A stretch of 54,782 nucleotides of DNA, taken from assembly GCA_965603515.1 (NCBI GenBank), contig CBFDDH010000015.1, forward strand, positions 1 through 54,782, given 5' to 3'. Of this stretch, positions 9,333 through 18,024 are shown one piece after another; the stretch's first letter is position 1, and each line of letters begins with the position of its first letter. The DNA is from JAUVZL01 sp965603515 (lineage in GTDB: Bacteria > Hydrothermota > Tepidihabitantia > SM23-42). The notes beneath the pieces were generated by a model. That model was given only the letters and a program-made list of their open reading frames with translations. It searched no databases and was not told where the DNA came from. Position numbers and translations under genes: made by a program.

Positions 9333-10747
9333 TTTACCTTAAGTTCTTTTATCGCCTTCACTTCGTCAAGACGACGTACCGGTGTATTATGAGGTGCTGA
9401 TTTTAAGATGTCGGGGTGATCCTCGGCGTCCTTTCGTATTTGTTTCATTACGTCGATAAAGTGATCCAGGGTCTCCTTTGATTCACTGTCAGTCGGTTCA
9501 ATCATCAGTGCTTCACTAACGATAAGGGGGAAATACACGGTAGGTGCGTGCAGACCGAAGTCCAGGAGTCTTTTTGCGATGTCGAGTGTCTTGACTCCGT
9601 GGTCGCGTAATGCTTTTCCCGATAAAACACCTTCATGCATGCAAAATACGTCAAACGGTAAATAATAATCATCTTTTAATGATTGAATGATATAATTAGC
9701 ATTAAGAATCGCTGATTTGGATATTTTCTTTAACCCTTGTTCGCCGACCATTCTTAAATAAGTGTAGGCTCGTACCAGGACGAGAAAATTACCATAAAAA
9801 GTCTGGACCTTGCCGATCGTGTCAGGCAAGTCATAGTCTAAAGTATACATAGAATCTTTTTTGGATACAATAGGGACTGGTAGATAGGGGGCAAGGGTTT
9901 TGGTAACTGCAACCGGACCTGAACCAGGGCCACCGCCGCCATGGGGTGTTGAAAATGTCTTGTGAAGGTTGAAATGAACTGCATCAAAGCCCATATCACC
10001 CGGTCTTGTGATACCCAGCAGAGGATTGAGATTGGCACCATCAAGGTAAACAAGACCGCCCTTTTCATGCACAATAGCAGTGATTTCTTTAACCTCTTTT
10101 TCAAAAAGGCCCAAGGTATTGGGGTTGGTCAGCATAATTCCGGCAACTTCTTCATTCATGAGTTCTTTGAGTTTGCTGACATCGACGAGTCCTTTGTCAT
10201 TTGATGGTTGGGTAATGGGTTTGAGCCCTGAAAAATTCACGCTTGCCGGGTTGGTACCGTGTGCTGAATCAGGGACCAGGATATACTGACGAGCCTCATT
10301 TTGTTTGTTAAAATGAGTTTTGAACATACTGATCGCGGTGAATTCACCCTGAGCGCCGGCAGCTGGTTGTAATGTTATTGCATCAAGGTTTACGATCTTC
10401 TTTAAATAATCACCTAATTCATACATTAACCTTAAGGCGCCTTGGGTCGTTTTTTCTTGCTGCAAAGGATGGAGATCAGTAAAACCGCCAAGCCGCGACG
10501 TTTCTTCGTTGATCTTTGGATTGTATTTCATTGTGCAAGAACCAAGCGGGTAGAAATCCTTATCAACATGATGATTCATTGAGGAGAGGTTGACAAAATG
10601 CCGCATTACTTGAGGTTCGCTTACTTCAGGTAATGTCGCGATTTTCTTGCGACGAAAACGATCCGGGATCTCTATTTCCGGAACATCGCAGACCGGTAAT
10701 GAGTAGCCTTTGCGTCCTTGTTTTGATATTTCAAAAATAAGTTCCAT
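9308..10747 (-). CDS. gcvPB: Glycine dehydrogenase (decarboxylating) subunit 2
   Basis: 479 residues, full length for the PLP-carrying subunit of the two-subunit P-protein. The P-protein decarboxylates glycine and passes the aminomethyl group to the H-protein lipoyl arm. The PLP lysine is Lys263 in HFNLHKTFSTPHGGGGPG. Other signatures are YPLGSCTMKYNP and TLQPAAGAQGEFT. The gcvPA, gcvH and gcvT genes are not in this window, so the rest of the complex must be encoded elsewhere. It starts at an ATG 9 bp after the DUF6485 stop with only a weak AAAGG upstream. Confidence 0.95.
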   Translation of the reverse strand: MELIFEISKQGRKGYSLPVCDVPEIEIPDRFRRKKIATLPEVSEPQVMRHFVNLSSMNHHVDKDFYPLGSCTMKYNPKINEETSRLGGFTDLHPLQQEKTTQGALRLMYELGDYLKKIVNLDAITLQPAAGAQGEFTAISMFKTHFNKQNEARQYILVPDSAHGTNPASVNFSGLKPITQPSNDKGLVDVSKLKELMNEEVAGIMLTNPNTLGLFEKEVKEITAIVHEKGGLVYLDGANLNPLLGITRPGDMGFDAVHFNLHKTFSTPHGGGGPGSGPVAVTKTLAPYLPVPIVSKKDSMYTLDYDLPDTIGKVQTFYGNFLVLVRAYTYLRMVGEQGLKKISKSAILNANYIIQSLKDDYYLPFDVFCMHEGVLSGKALRDHGVKTLDIAKRLLDFGLHAPTVYFPLIVSEALMIEPTDSESKETLDHFIDVMKQIRKDAEDHPDILKSAPHNTPVRRLDEVKAIKELKVKWTSQNSK

Positions 10748-10756
10748 TAAAAGCCT

Positions 10757-10954
10757 TTAGGACTCCTTGTAAATTTTTACAAAACGTGCAAAAGATCGGT
10801 CATAGGTTTTTTCGATATTACCGGGAAAACAGCAAGCGGGTAATTCGTTTATGGACAGATGATAACTAATGCATTCGCAACATTTGCCCTTACGAGAACA
10901 TGGTTCATAAGTGCAATTGCAATGCTTCAAATTGGCCTCAATATTGCAGTCCAT
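10757..10954 (-). CDS. DUF6485 family small cysteine-rich protein
   Basis: 65 residues with nine cysteines, mostly in the first half (CNCTYEPCSRKGKCCECISY), plus the ELPACCFP motif. This matches my recollection of DUF6485, a small protein probably binding a metal or Fe-S centre; no function is established. It is the promoter-proximal gene of the operon running to fabH. There is no Shine-Dalgarno site: the ATG stands only 7 nt beyond a perfect -10 box, so the mRNA is probably leaderless. Confidence 0.8.
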   Translation of the reverse strand: MDCNIEANLKHCNCTYEPCSRKGKCCECISYHLSINELPACCFPGNIEKTYDRSFARFVKIYKES

Positions 10955-10961
10955 AACAAAT

Positions 10962-10989
10962 ATTATATATAGAATGAGCTTGATGTCAA
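10962..10989 (-). promoter_or_regulatory. Promoter of the DUF6485-gcvPB-mutL-rpmF-plsX-fabH operon, leaderless
   Basis: On the minus strand TTGACA (10984-10989) and TATAAT (10962-10967) are both perfect consensus boxes, 16 bp apart. The ATG at 10954 begins after a 7-nt gap, so transcription should start at or within a base of the start codon. The DUF711 promoter lies just beyond it on the other strand. Confidence 0.8.
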
Positions 10990-11014
10990 CTGGATTGGGA
11001 TGGACAAGAGTGCC

Positions 11015-11042
11015 TTGACCAGGTGTGAATAATGACTATTAT
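11015..11042 (+). promoter_or_regulatory. Promoter of the DUF711-glycosidase operon, leaderless
   Basis: TTGACC (11015-11020), 16 bp, TATTAT (11037-11042). The GTG start codon at 11051 follows after 8 nt with no Shine-Dalgarno site. It is arranged back to back with the DUF6485 promoter: the -35 boxes are separated by 25 bp. Confidence 0.7.
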
Positions 11043-11050
11043 TTTCCTAC

Positions 11051-12202
11051 GTGAAGATACGTACGATTACTTATGGTACTAATCTTGAATATCCATTAAA
11101 AGCATCAAAGATAAGAAAGATCGGTCGATTTCTTTCGAAGGCTAAAGCGGTTTTTGAAAACAATGGGATTGAAGTACAGACAGTGCGTATAGTAACCCAG
11201 CCGTGGCCAGTATACCTGAGGAAAAGGAGCTTGCGCATGAGGCTTCGTTATATCAATGACCTCGAAGAATTGTGCAAAGAAAACCAGATTGATTTTGCAA
11301 GCATCGGTACGGTTCAGGATCCATCTCATATCAGAGCAATTCCGGAAATACTGAGCGCGACTTCGATCGTCTCTGGTTCGGTGACTATTGGAAATCGTAA
11401 AAATGGTATAGATTTTCTGGCTTGTCAAAAAACCGCGAAGTCAATCCTGGAGATCTCACGATGTACGAAAAGAGGGTTTGGCAATTTCCGTTTTGCCGGG
11501 ATCGCTAGCTGCCCTTCTGATATTCCGTTTTTCCCTGCTTCATACCATGAGGGGAAAACTTGTTTCTCGATAGGTATTGAGTGCAGTGATCTGGTAGCCA
11601 GTGCTTTCTGCCGAGCAAGAAGTCTGACAAAAGCTGGATATTATCTTAAGTTAGTTCTTGAAAAGGGGTTCAGGAAGATTGATAGACTAGCCCAAAACCT
11701 CGGGAAAAGAGAAAGAGTGTCGTTCAAAGGGATTGATATTTCTCCAGCGCCTTCATTGGTCAAGGATGAAAGTCTTGCATATGCTTTTGAAAAGTTAAAA
11801 CTCGGGAAATTCGGTGGACCAGGTACCCTGGCAATATCAGCGATGCTAACCAGGGCTTTAAGATCTATGGATGTGAAAAAGTGTGGGTATTCTGGCTTGA
11901 TGTTGCCGGTTCTTGAAGACTATGGACTTGCTCGCAGGTGGAGCCGTGGAACCATTGATCTTGGGATTATTTTGGCTTGCTCTTCAGTTTGTGGGACTGG
12001 GCTTGACTGTATCCCATTGCCCGGGAACATATCTACTAAAGAGCTCTACGCGATTCTTCTTGATGTGGCGGCTTTATCGATTCAACTCAACAAACCTTTG
12101 TCAGCGCGTCTTTTCCCAGTGCCTGGCAAAAAAGCCGGTGACATGACTGATTTCAAGTCACGCTACCTTGTAGACTGTAGAATAACCAGCGTAAACCAGT
12201 AA
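11051..12202 (+). CDS. DUF711 (UPF0210) family protein
   Basis: 383 residues. DUF711 proteins have a fold related to anaerobic ribonucleotide reductase/pyruvate formate-lyase and no proven activity. The N-terminus (MKIRTITYGTNLEYP) and the C-terminal region (GYSGLMLPVLEDYGLARRW, then CSSVCGTGLDCIPLPGNIS) are the recognisable family stretches. The protein is somewhat shorter than the usual ~450 residues. The start is GTG, supported by the family N-terminus and by a promoter whose -10 box ends 8 nt upstream. It is followed 10 bp later by the glycosidase gene, apparently co-transcribed. Confidence 0.8.
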   Translation: MKIRTITYGTNLEYPLKASKIRKIGRFLSKAKAVFENNGIEVQTVRIVTQPWPVYLRKRSLRMRLRYINDLEELCKENQIDFASIGTVQDPSHIRAIPEILSATSIVSGSVTIGNRKNGIDFLACQKTAKSILEISRCTKRGFGNFRFAGIASCPSDIPFFPASYHEGKTCFSIGIECSDLVASAFCRARSLTKAGYYLKLVLEKGFRKIDRLAQNLGKRERVSFKGIDISPAPSLVKDESLAYAFEKLKLGKFGGPGTLAISAMLTRALRSMDVKKCGYSGLMLPVLEDYGLARRWSRGTIDLGIILACSSVCGTGLDCIPLPGNISTKELYAILLDVAALSIQLNKPLSARLFPVPGKKAGDMTDFKSRYLVDCRITSVNQ

Positions 12203-12212
12203 GGCGATTCTG

Positions 12213-13469
12213 ATGACTGATGAAGAGATCAAAGAGCTTAAAGAAAGAGCATTCAAACTTCTTTTGTCAAATAAGAAAGAAGGTTTTAGCAAACACCTCG
12301 GCAAACCTTATTTCTATTTTGCGCCGGATGAGGTTCACTATCACCAGTGGTTCTGGGATTCATGTTTTCATTCAATCGTAATGACCGAGCATAAAGTTGA
12401 ACTGGCGATCAAAGAGATGGATACATTGCTTTCGTGCCAGACTGAAAATGGTTTTATACCGCACATTATCTTCTGGAAATGGCGACTCCTAGACATTTAT
12501 CAGTATTTCAGAGCGTGGCGCAAAGAGATCCATCCGCAATATCGTTTTTTCACTGCAGAAATACAACCACCAGTTATTGGTATTACATTGAGGAGGATTT
12601 ACGAGAAGACAAAGTCCATTGGATTTTTGAAAAAGTATCTACCGCGTGTGCAACGCTTTTTTGACTATCTTGAAAATGAAAGAGACCTCGACCGCAACGA
12701 TCTTATTTCAGTGATAACGCCAATGGAGTCAGGTATGGACATGGCGCCACAATTTGACATGCCCTTTGGCAATACCGATAATAATCCGGCAATGACAAAA
12801 GGGAAGATTAGTGCGATGCTTGCTGAATATAAAAGAGTCAAGTGGGATATTCAAAAGATCTTTGATCTTGATATATTCAATTTTGAAGATGTCGCGGTGA
12901 ATACGATATACGCGCTTTCACTTGAACATCTTGTTTATATGTGGGAACTTATTGACAAGGTTAAGGCTTCACAAGTCAGAAAGCACTATCTGCGTGTTAA
13001 GGCAAGTATCCTCGAGAAGTATTGGGATAACAATGACAAAATATTTTACGGGCGATATCATAAAGCAGGGAAGGAGTATCGGGTAAAGATAAAGACGGTA
13101 TCGTCTCTTTTCCCGTTGTGTCTGGATATCCCTGAGAAATACGCAGACAGTTTGATCGAGCATATCGTGAATAAAGAAGAATTCTGGCTCGACTACCCTA
13201 TCCCTTCGGTTGCAAAGAATGAAAGCTCATTCGGTCCCTTGACCAGTACAAGATATATATGGCGCGGGACGACATGGATCAATACGAATTGGTTCTTAGC
13301 AAAGGGACTTCTAAGGCATGGTCGGAACGAACTTTACAAAAAGTTGAAGGTAAAAACAAGCGAACTCATTGAGAAATACGGGTTCTGTGAGTATTATGAT
13401 CCTTTCACTGGTGATCCTGGTGAAGCAATGCGGAATTTCGGTTGGTCAACGATAGCTATTGATCTGTAG
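12213..13469 (+). CDS. GH63/MGH1-like glycoside hydrolase (mannosyl/glucosylglycerate hydrolase-type)
   Basis: 418 residues, an (alpha/alpha)6 barrel enzyme with no signal peptide, so cytosolic. Recognisable motifs are WFWDSCFHS (residues 46-54), AEIQPPVIG (115-123) and ITPMESGMDMAPQFD (168-182), whose Asp176 fits the general acid of mannosylglycerate hydrolases. GFCEYYDPFTG near the C-terminus contains Glu393, fitting the base. The length is close to the ~440 residues of those enzymes. A likely role is hydrolysis of a small glycosylated compatible solute or storage oligosaccharide; trehalase-like or glucosidase activity cannot be excluded. It lies 10 bp downstream of the DUF711 gene and ends 5 bp from the convergent tricorn gene, so the two transcripts must overlap. 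Confidence 0.75.
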   Translation: MTDEEIKELKERAFKLLLSNKKEGFSKHLGKPYFYFAPDEVHYHQWFWDSCFHSIVMTEHKVELAIKEMDTLLSCQTENGFIPHIIFWKWRLLDIYQYFRAWRKEIHPQYRFFTAEIQPPVIGITLRRIYEKTKSIGFLKKYLPRVQRFFDYLENERDLDRNDLISVITPMESGMDMAPQFDMPFGNTDNNPAMTKGKISAMLAEYKRVKWDIQKIFDLDIFNFEDVAVNTIYALSLEHLVYMWELIDKVKASQVRKHYLRVKASILEKYWDNNDKIFYGRYHKAGKEYRVKIKTVSSLFPLCLDIPEKYADSLIEHIVNKEEFWLDYPIPSVAKNESSFGPLTSTRYIWRGTTWINTNWFLAKGLLRHGRNELYKKLKVKTSELIEKYGFCEYYDPFTGDPGEAMRNFGWSTIAIDL

Positions 13470-13474
13470 TTCGC

Positions 13475-16400
13475 TCAACCTAATTTAGTGGGTAATCTTA
13501 GACTTGGTCTCTTCCCAAACTTGGGGATTTTGGGTGGATTTTTCTTCATCAGTTTGAGACATTCTTTTATGCCTCTTGCCAGTTGCGGGTCACGTCCTTT
13601 GACATAGTCCTGAGGTTTGTTTTCAACTTCGATATCCGGATCAGTTCCGTAATTTTCAACCTGCCAGCCAACATCAATGAACCAGAACGAAAATTCCGGT
13701 TGGGTAGTCAAACCGCCATCAGATAATGTATAATATGGCGAGATACCAACAACACCACCCCAGGTGCGTTTGCCGATAAGCGGTCCGATCTTGTAGAGTT
13801 TAAAAGCATGGCTGAATATATCACCATCTGAGCCAGCATTTTCATTTGTCAGACAAACGATTGGACCGAGTACTGATTCTGAAGGATACGGCTCAGGCGG
13901 TGACCAGCGTGGGATATCATAGGCGATCCTTTTGCGCGTCAATTTTTCAAGGAGGAGTTGTGACACATGACCGCCACGATTGAACCTGACATCGACTATA
14001 AGACCAGGAAATTGTATTTCACTCAAGAAATACCGGTGAAATTCAGCAAAGCCGGACGGTCCCATATCCGGGATGTGAACATATCCTATTTTGTTCTTGC
14101 TTACTTGATGGATCTTTGCGCGGTTTGCCTCAACCCAGTCACGGTAACGCGCACCGCTTTCATCCGAAAGTGTTTTTATGGTTACTGTCTTTTTACTTCT
14201 GCCTCTTGAATTAGCGATTGTTATTGCGATTTCTGCACCAGCACGATTGATCAGCATTTCCTCAGGCGATATTTTTTTGTTGATTCTTGTACCATCGATA
14301 TTGAATAGGAGATCGCCCTTTTTGATATTCAAACCCGGCGTGAGCAAAGGTGAAGTCTTGGTTTGCTCCCAGGGATCACCTTTGATAATGTTCGCTATGC
14401 GGTAAGCATTGAACTTTCTGTTATATTCCATATCAGCACCAAGGAAACCCTGTTTGTACTGCGGATGTTTTCGGTAGTCACCACCCCATTCATAGGCGTG
14501 TGACGTGCCGAGTTCACCCTGCATTTCCCATATCAGATCAGAGAATTCTGAACGGGAACCAAGCCGATCTAATAAAGGCAGGTATTTCTTGTATACCTTT
14601 TTCCAGTCGATCCCAGACATATCTTTAGTCCAGAAATGATCGCGTTGCAGACGCCAGACATCACGATACATCTGTCGCCATTCATTGCGCGGCTCAACGA
14701 GTATTTTTATGCGCCCTAGATCAAACCAACCGCTTTTCGGTCCGGCTGGTTCTTTTTGGAGTTTTGTATCGAGATTTTCAATCGGCCTAGCGATCCTCAA
14801 ACGGTTATTAGCTCGGTATACAAGAATTTCACTGTTTTGAGAAATTCTAAAATCGGTGATACCTGAAGTAATAGTACTCGCCTTTTGTTCCTTTAGGTCA
14901 TAAACATGAAGCGTTGCTCTGGACTGAAAAGTATCAGTAAACCAAAATTCAATACCACCGACAATCGGAGATTTCGTGTACAAGACCTTATCCTTGATCG
15001 CCCAGATCTTTTCATATATGCCGGCTTGTAGTGGAAAAGATATAACCCTATCTTGAATACCTGGAATGTCGATCTCCAAAGATTTTAACGGCTTCTTGGG
15101 TTGTAGCATCGATTTATCAAAAGCTGGTTTCTCAAGACCTTTTGGTGCGATCTGGGTGTACCTGAATGGTGATGCAGTTTTTTTGCTCAAGGTTACCAAA
15201 TAGGGTTTAATATTTGCTGGAAAGCCGAGCTCAAATTGCATTGTATCATATACCGGGTCAAAATGCCGATTAGACAGGAAATACAGGTATTTACCATCAG
15301 GATCAAAGGTCGGTGAGAAATCCTGCAATACAGTCCTCGTTGCAATATATGTTTTTCTGGTCATGGTATTACATAATTTGATACATGCGGTCCTTGCTGA
15401 ATCCGGGTAACTGTATGCAAGCCATGTTCCATCTGGTGACCAGGCTATATCGTTGATTCGATAATGCTTGCTGTGGTCAAGGATAATACGCTTCTTTGAT
15501 TTCAAGTTTACAAGCACTAATTCAAAACGATGATTGGTTAGGGCAACGAGCGGTTTGGTTGGCGAAGGTTCAAGTTCGATCGGTCGACCGATATCCAATA
15601 TCGGAAAGGCTTGTACCTTCTTACTACCTTTAGTATAGTGGATCTGCAGAGTATCTTCACCTTTATCGTCAGTGACAACGATTAGACGTTTTCCATCTGG
15701 AAGCCATCGACCAAGACGATAGCGCGCCTTAACTGTTTGCCCTGCTTGCATTACTGGACCTTCCCAGTTCGTCATTGAGAAAACCTTGCCGCGACTCGTT
15801 ACTGAAATCATCTCACCTTTGGGGTGGACTGAATAATCTTCCAGATAGTCGGCAGCACTGACAAATTTGCGATTAGTCTGAACTCGCGGACTATGGTACT
15901 GGATTTTTACTTTCTTTGATTTACGCTGGGCAATATCGTAGACATACAGATTACCGCCAGCCTGGTAAGTGATGTTCTTACCGTCAGTACTTGCATTCCT
16001 TACGTAGAAATCAGTATGAAGGGTATGACGTTGTAGCGCTTTGCCACTGGGTAAACAAGAGTAGATATTGCCGATACCTTCATGATCGCATATGAAATAA
16101 ATTCTCTTACCGATCCACATCGGTGAGGCGAAATTACCTTTAAGGTCTATTAGCTTCCTGAAATTACCATTGCCGCGCGTATCTACCCAGAGTATACCTG
16201 CCGTGCCTCCACGATATCTTTTCCAACGCGCTGGATCAACGGTGTGGCGACCAATAACAATGCCTGAATCAGGAGCAAATGCAATCTGCGTAGCTGGTCC
16301 GACTCGAATGATCTTTGGTGTATCCTTGGATTTACTTATCGAATAGATGTACATTGTTCTTAAATACCACTGTTTGGTATTGCTTGCAAAAAAGATTCGC

Positions 16401-16690
16401 TTGCTGTCACGGCTCCAGCCAACCACGGTACAATTCGCACCGAAGTAAGTTAGCCTTTTTGCGGTTCCGCCTTGAGCCGGCATGGAATATATTTCAGATT
16501 GTCCTTCTTCAAAACCGACAAATGCAACATCTTTGCCATCAGGTGAAATAAAGGGATGGCTTACTTGAGCGAGGTTTGATGTCAACCTTCGTGCCAGACC
16601 GCCCGGTGCAGGGACGGTCCATAGATCATCTTCACTGACAAAGATAATTGTATCTTTATGAATTGTTGGAAAGCGATAATAGCCCTGCAT
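13475..16690 (-). CDS. Tricorn protease homologue (family S41)
   Basis: 1071 residues, the usual tricorn length. The first ~280 residues form a six-bladed beta-propeller (ISPDGKDVAFVGFEEGQSE-type blades) and the next ~330 a second propeller. A C1 helical segment, a PDZ domain (near ITIANSRGRSKKTVTI) and the C2 catalytic core follow. His685 (RDHFWTKDM) and Ser954 (ENAGSDGDIFSHAF) fit the known catalytic His and Ser. Tricorn degrades peptides of proteasome-like origin to di- and tripeptides in the cytosol. No signal peptide is evident. The start is supported by AAGGAGA 4-5 nt before the ATG. Confidence 0.9.
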   Translation of the reverse strand: MQGYYRFPTIHKDTIIFVSEDDLWTVPAPGGLARRLTSNLAQVSHPFISPDGKDVAFVGFEEGQSEIYSMPAQGGTAKRLTYFGANCTVVGWSRDSKRIFFASNTKQWYLRTMYIYSISKSKDTPKIIRVGPATQIAFAPDSGIVIGRHTVDPARWKRYRGGTAGILWVDTRGNGNFRKLIDLKGNFASPMWIGKRIYFICDHEGIGNIYSCLPSGKALQRHTLHTDFYVRNASTDGKNITYQAGGNLYVYDIAQRKSKKVKIQYHSPRVQTNRKFVSAADYLEDYSVHPKGEMISVTSRGKVFSMTNWEGPVMQAGQTVKARYRLGRWLPDGKRLIVVTDDKGEDTLQIHYTKGSKKVQAFPILDIGRPIELEPSPTKPLVALTNHRFELVLVNLKSKKRIILDHSKHYRINDIAWSPDGTWLAYSYPDSARTACIKLCNTMTRKTYIATRTVLQDFSPTFDPDGKYLYFLSNRHFDPVYDTMQFELGFPANIKPYLVTLSKKTASPFRYTQIAPKGLEKPAFDKSMLQPKKPLKSLEIDIPGIQDRVISFPLQAGIYEKIWAIKDKVLYTKSPIVGGIEFWFTDTFQSRATLHVYDLKEQKASTITSGITDFRISQNSEILVYRANNRLRIARPIENLDTKLQKEPAGPKSGWFDLGRIKILVEPRNEWRQMYRDVWRLQRDHFWTKDMSGIDWKKVYKKYLPLLDRLGSRSEFSDLIWEMQGELGTSHAYEWGGDYRKHPQYKQGFLGADMEYNRKFNAYRIANIIKGDPWEQTKTSPLLTPGLNIKKGDLLFNIDGTRINKKISPEEMLINRAGAEIAITIANSRGRSKKTVTIKTLSDESGARYRDWVEANRAKIHQVSKNKIGYVHIPDMGPSGFAEFHRYFLSEIQFPGLIVDVRFNRGGHVSQLLLEKLTRKRIAYDIPRWSPPEPYPSESVLGPIVCLTNENAGSDGDIFSHAFKLYKIGPLIGKRTWGGVVGISPYYTLSDGGLTTQPEFSFWFIDVGWQVENYGTDPDIEVENKPQDYVKGRDPQLARGIKECLKLMKKNPPKIPKFGKRPSLRLPTKLG

Positions 16691-16722
16691 ATGGTCTCCT
16701 TATTTGTTTCATTGTTTGTTTC

Positions 16723-16750
16723 ATTATAACGATATTCAAGATCTTTGCAA
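16723..16750 (-). promoter_or_regulatory. Promoter of the tricorn gene (TTGCAA-N16-TATAAT)
   Basis: On the minus strand TTGCAA (16745-16750) and TATAAT (16723-16728) are separated by 16 bp. The leader would be about 25-30 nt with a Shine-Dalgarno site, so this is a leadered gene. A divergent promoter for the lipoprotein gene lies about 25 bp away. Confidence 0.65.
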
Positions 16751-16775
16751 GACTTCAATCACCGAGTTCTTCATC

Positions 16776-16803
16776 TTGACATATCATTCATTTAGAATAA
16801 ACT
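16776..16803 (+). promoter_or_regulatory. Promoter of the lipoprotein-birA-coaX-tsa-cyclase operon
   Basis: TTGACA (16776-16781), 16 bp, TAAACT (16798-16803). The predicted start site near 16810 leaves about 10 nt of leader, just enough for the AAGGAGG before the ATG at 16820. Confidence 0.55.
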
Positions 16804-16819
16804 AATCTAAGGAGGTACG

Positions 16820-17323
16820 ATGAAGAGATGGATTTGGCTTATTTTACCGCTACTTATTATTGGTTGTGCTGGTCAGGCTGCAATTGAGTTCGGTGTTAAT
16901 GATGGCGCGCTCTTTGACGGCACCCTCGGTGATATCAGTATGACGGTTACGAGGATTGATATGCCTGAAGGTGATGGATACGTCACGGTCTGGGAAGGTG
17001 CAAAAGAAGTAGCAGTTGGCATCCAGGTTTCTGACTTCGTAAGTATTACTGATGGCTATGTTGAGGTGACACCCGGTTCGTATCAGAATATCAGATTGAC
17101 GGTTGAATCAGTGCGCTATATCCAGGATAGCGTAAGTGTTCTACTTATTGGTCCATCATACCAGTTTACAGCCACGGCTTTTACAGCACTTGTGGTCGAG
17201 GAGAATGACGACCTAGAGTTTGTTGTTGGAATTATGAGCGCAACGTGGTTTGATGTTGATTCGCTAAAGATCAAGGACGGGTACATAGCGTTTCAAGAAG
17301 CATCGCTTAGGATTTATTATTAA
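16820..17323 (+). CDS. Small lipoprotein, DUF4382-like beta-sandwich
   Basis: 167 residues. A signal peptide with lipobox (LLIIGC, lipidated Cys16, Ala at +2, so outer-membrane sorting would be expected) is followed by an all-beta domain. The pattern DISMTVTRIDMPEGDGYVTVWEG resembles DUF4382, often seen in Bacteroidetes-like surface lipoproteins; this match is tentative. AAGGAGG stands before the ATG. It is the first gene of the operon, five bases from birA, an odd partner for cofactor and tRNA-modification enzymes. Confidence 0.75.
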   Translation: MKRWIWLILPLLIIGCAGQAAIEFGVNDGALFDGTLGDISMTVTRIDMPEGDGYVTVWEGAKEVAVGIQVSDFVSITDGYVEVTPGSYQNIRLTVESVRYIQDSVSVLLIGPSYQFTATAFTALVVEENDDLEFVVGIMSATWFDVDSLKIKDGYIAFQEASLRIYY

Positions 17324-17328
17324 TCTTA

Positions 17329-18024
17329 ATGATCAAACGGATCATCAGGTTCAAAGAAGCAATATCAACACAGGATACCGCAAAAAGATTTGTAAATCAA
17401 AATAAAGAGCTGGCGATTTTTTCTTTACGTCAGAAACATGGTCGTGGCAGACAGGGGCGGACGTGGTATTCACCACCCGGCGGGCTGTATGTTTCACTTT
17501 TACTTTTTCCACATACACGGTTAAGTTCGATCCCTTTATTAGCATCTCTGGTCATTGTGAAGGTCCTTGAGGATTATGGTTTTTCTCGGTTGTCAATACA
17601 CTGGCCCAATGATGTCCTGCTCAATGAGAAAAAGGTGTCGGGTATCATCTGCGAACAGTCCGGGGATGCGGTTATCTGTGGGATAGGTTTGAATGTTAAT
17701 AATGATGGATTTATACCGACGTTGGAAAATGCCATATCTCTCAAGATCGATGCAGGAAAACCTTTTGATATCGACGAGATACTCACGCATCTTATCGACA
17801 AATTCAATCCGCTATATGATGAGTTGCAGAACCGAGGTATAAAAGTGAAGGAGGTACTAAATTACATCGATGGCATTGGTGAGTCAATTGAGGTGATCAC
17901 TTCCAGGGGTGTTTTCAGGGGTTTGGTGCATGGCATTGATGATGATTGGGCGCTTCTACTTAGGGATGAAACTGGGATGATCCGGAAGTTCTGTTACGGG
18001 GATGTCCGCAGGTTAAGATGGTAG
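17329..18024 (+). CDS. birA: Biotin-[acetyl-CoA carboxylase] ligase
   Basis: 231 residues, the catalytic domain only; there is no N-terminal winged helix, so it should not act as a repressor. It activates biotin with ATP and attaches it to the biotin carboxyl carrier protein. The biotinyl-AMP loop is GRGRQGRTW (residues 38-46), the substrate pocket is HWPNDV (91-96) and KKVSGIICEQ (101-110) carries the expected lysines. GIGLNVN follows. The SH3-like C-terminal domain is present (FRGLVHGIDDDWALLL). The gene overlaps coaX by 7 bp. Confidence 0.94.
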   Translation: MIKRIIRFKEAISTQDTAKRFVNQNKELAIFSLRQKHGRGRQGRTWYSPPGGLYVSLLLFPHTRLSSIPLLASLVIVKVLEDYGFSRLSIHWPNDVLLNEKKVSGIICEQSGDAVICGIGLNVNNDGFIPTLENAISLKIDAGKPFDIDEILTHLIDKFNPLYDELQNRGIKVKEVLNYIDGIGESIEVITSRGVFRGLVHGIDDDWALLLRDETGMIRKFCYGDVRRLRW

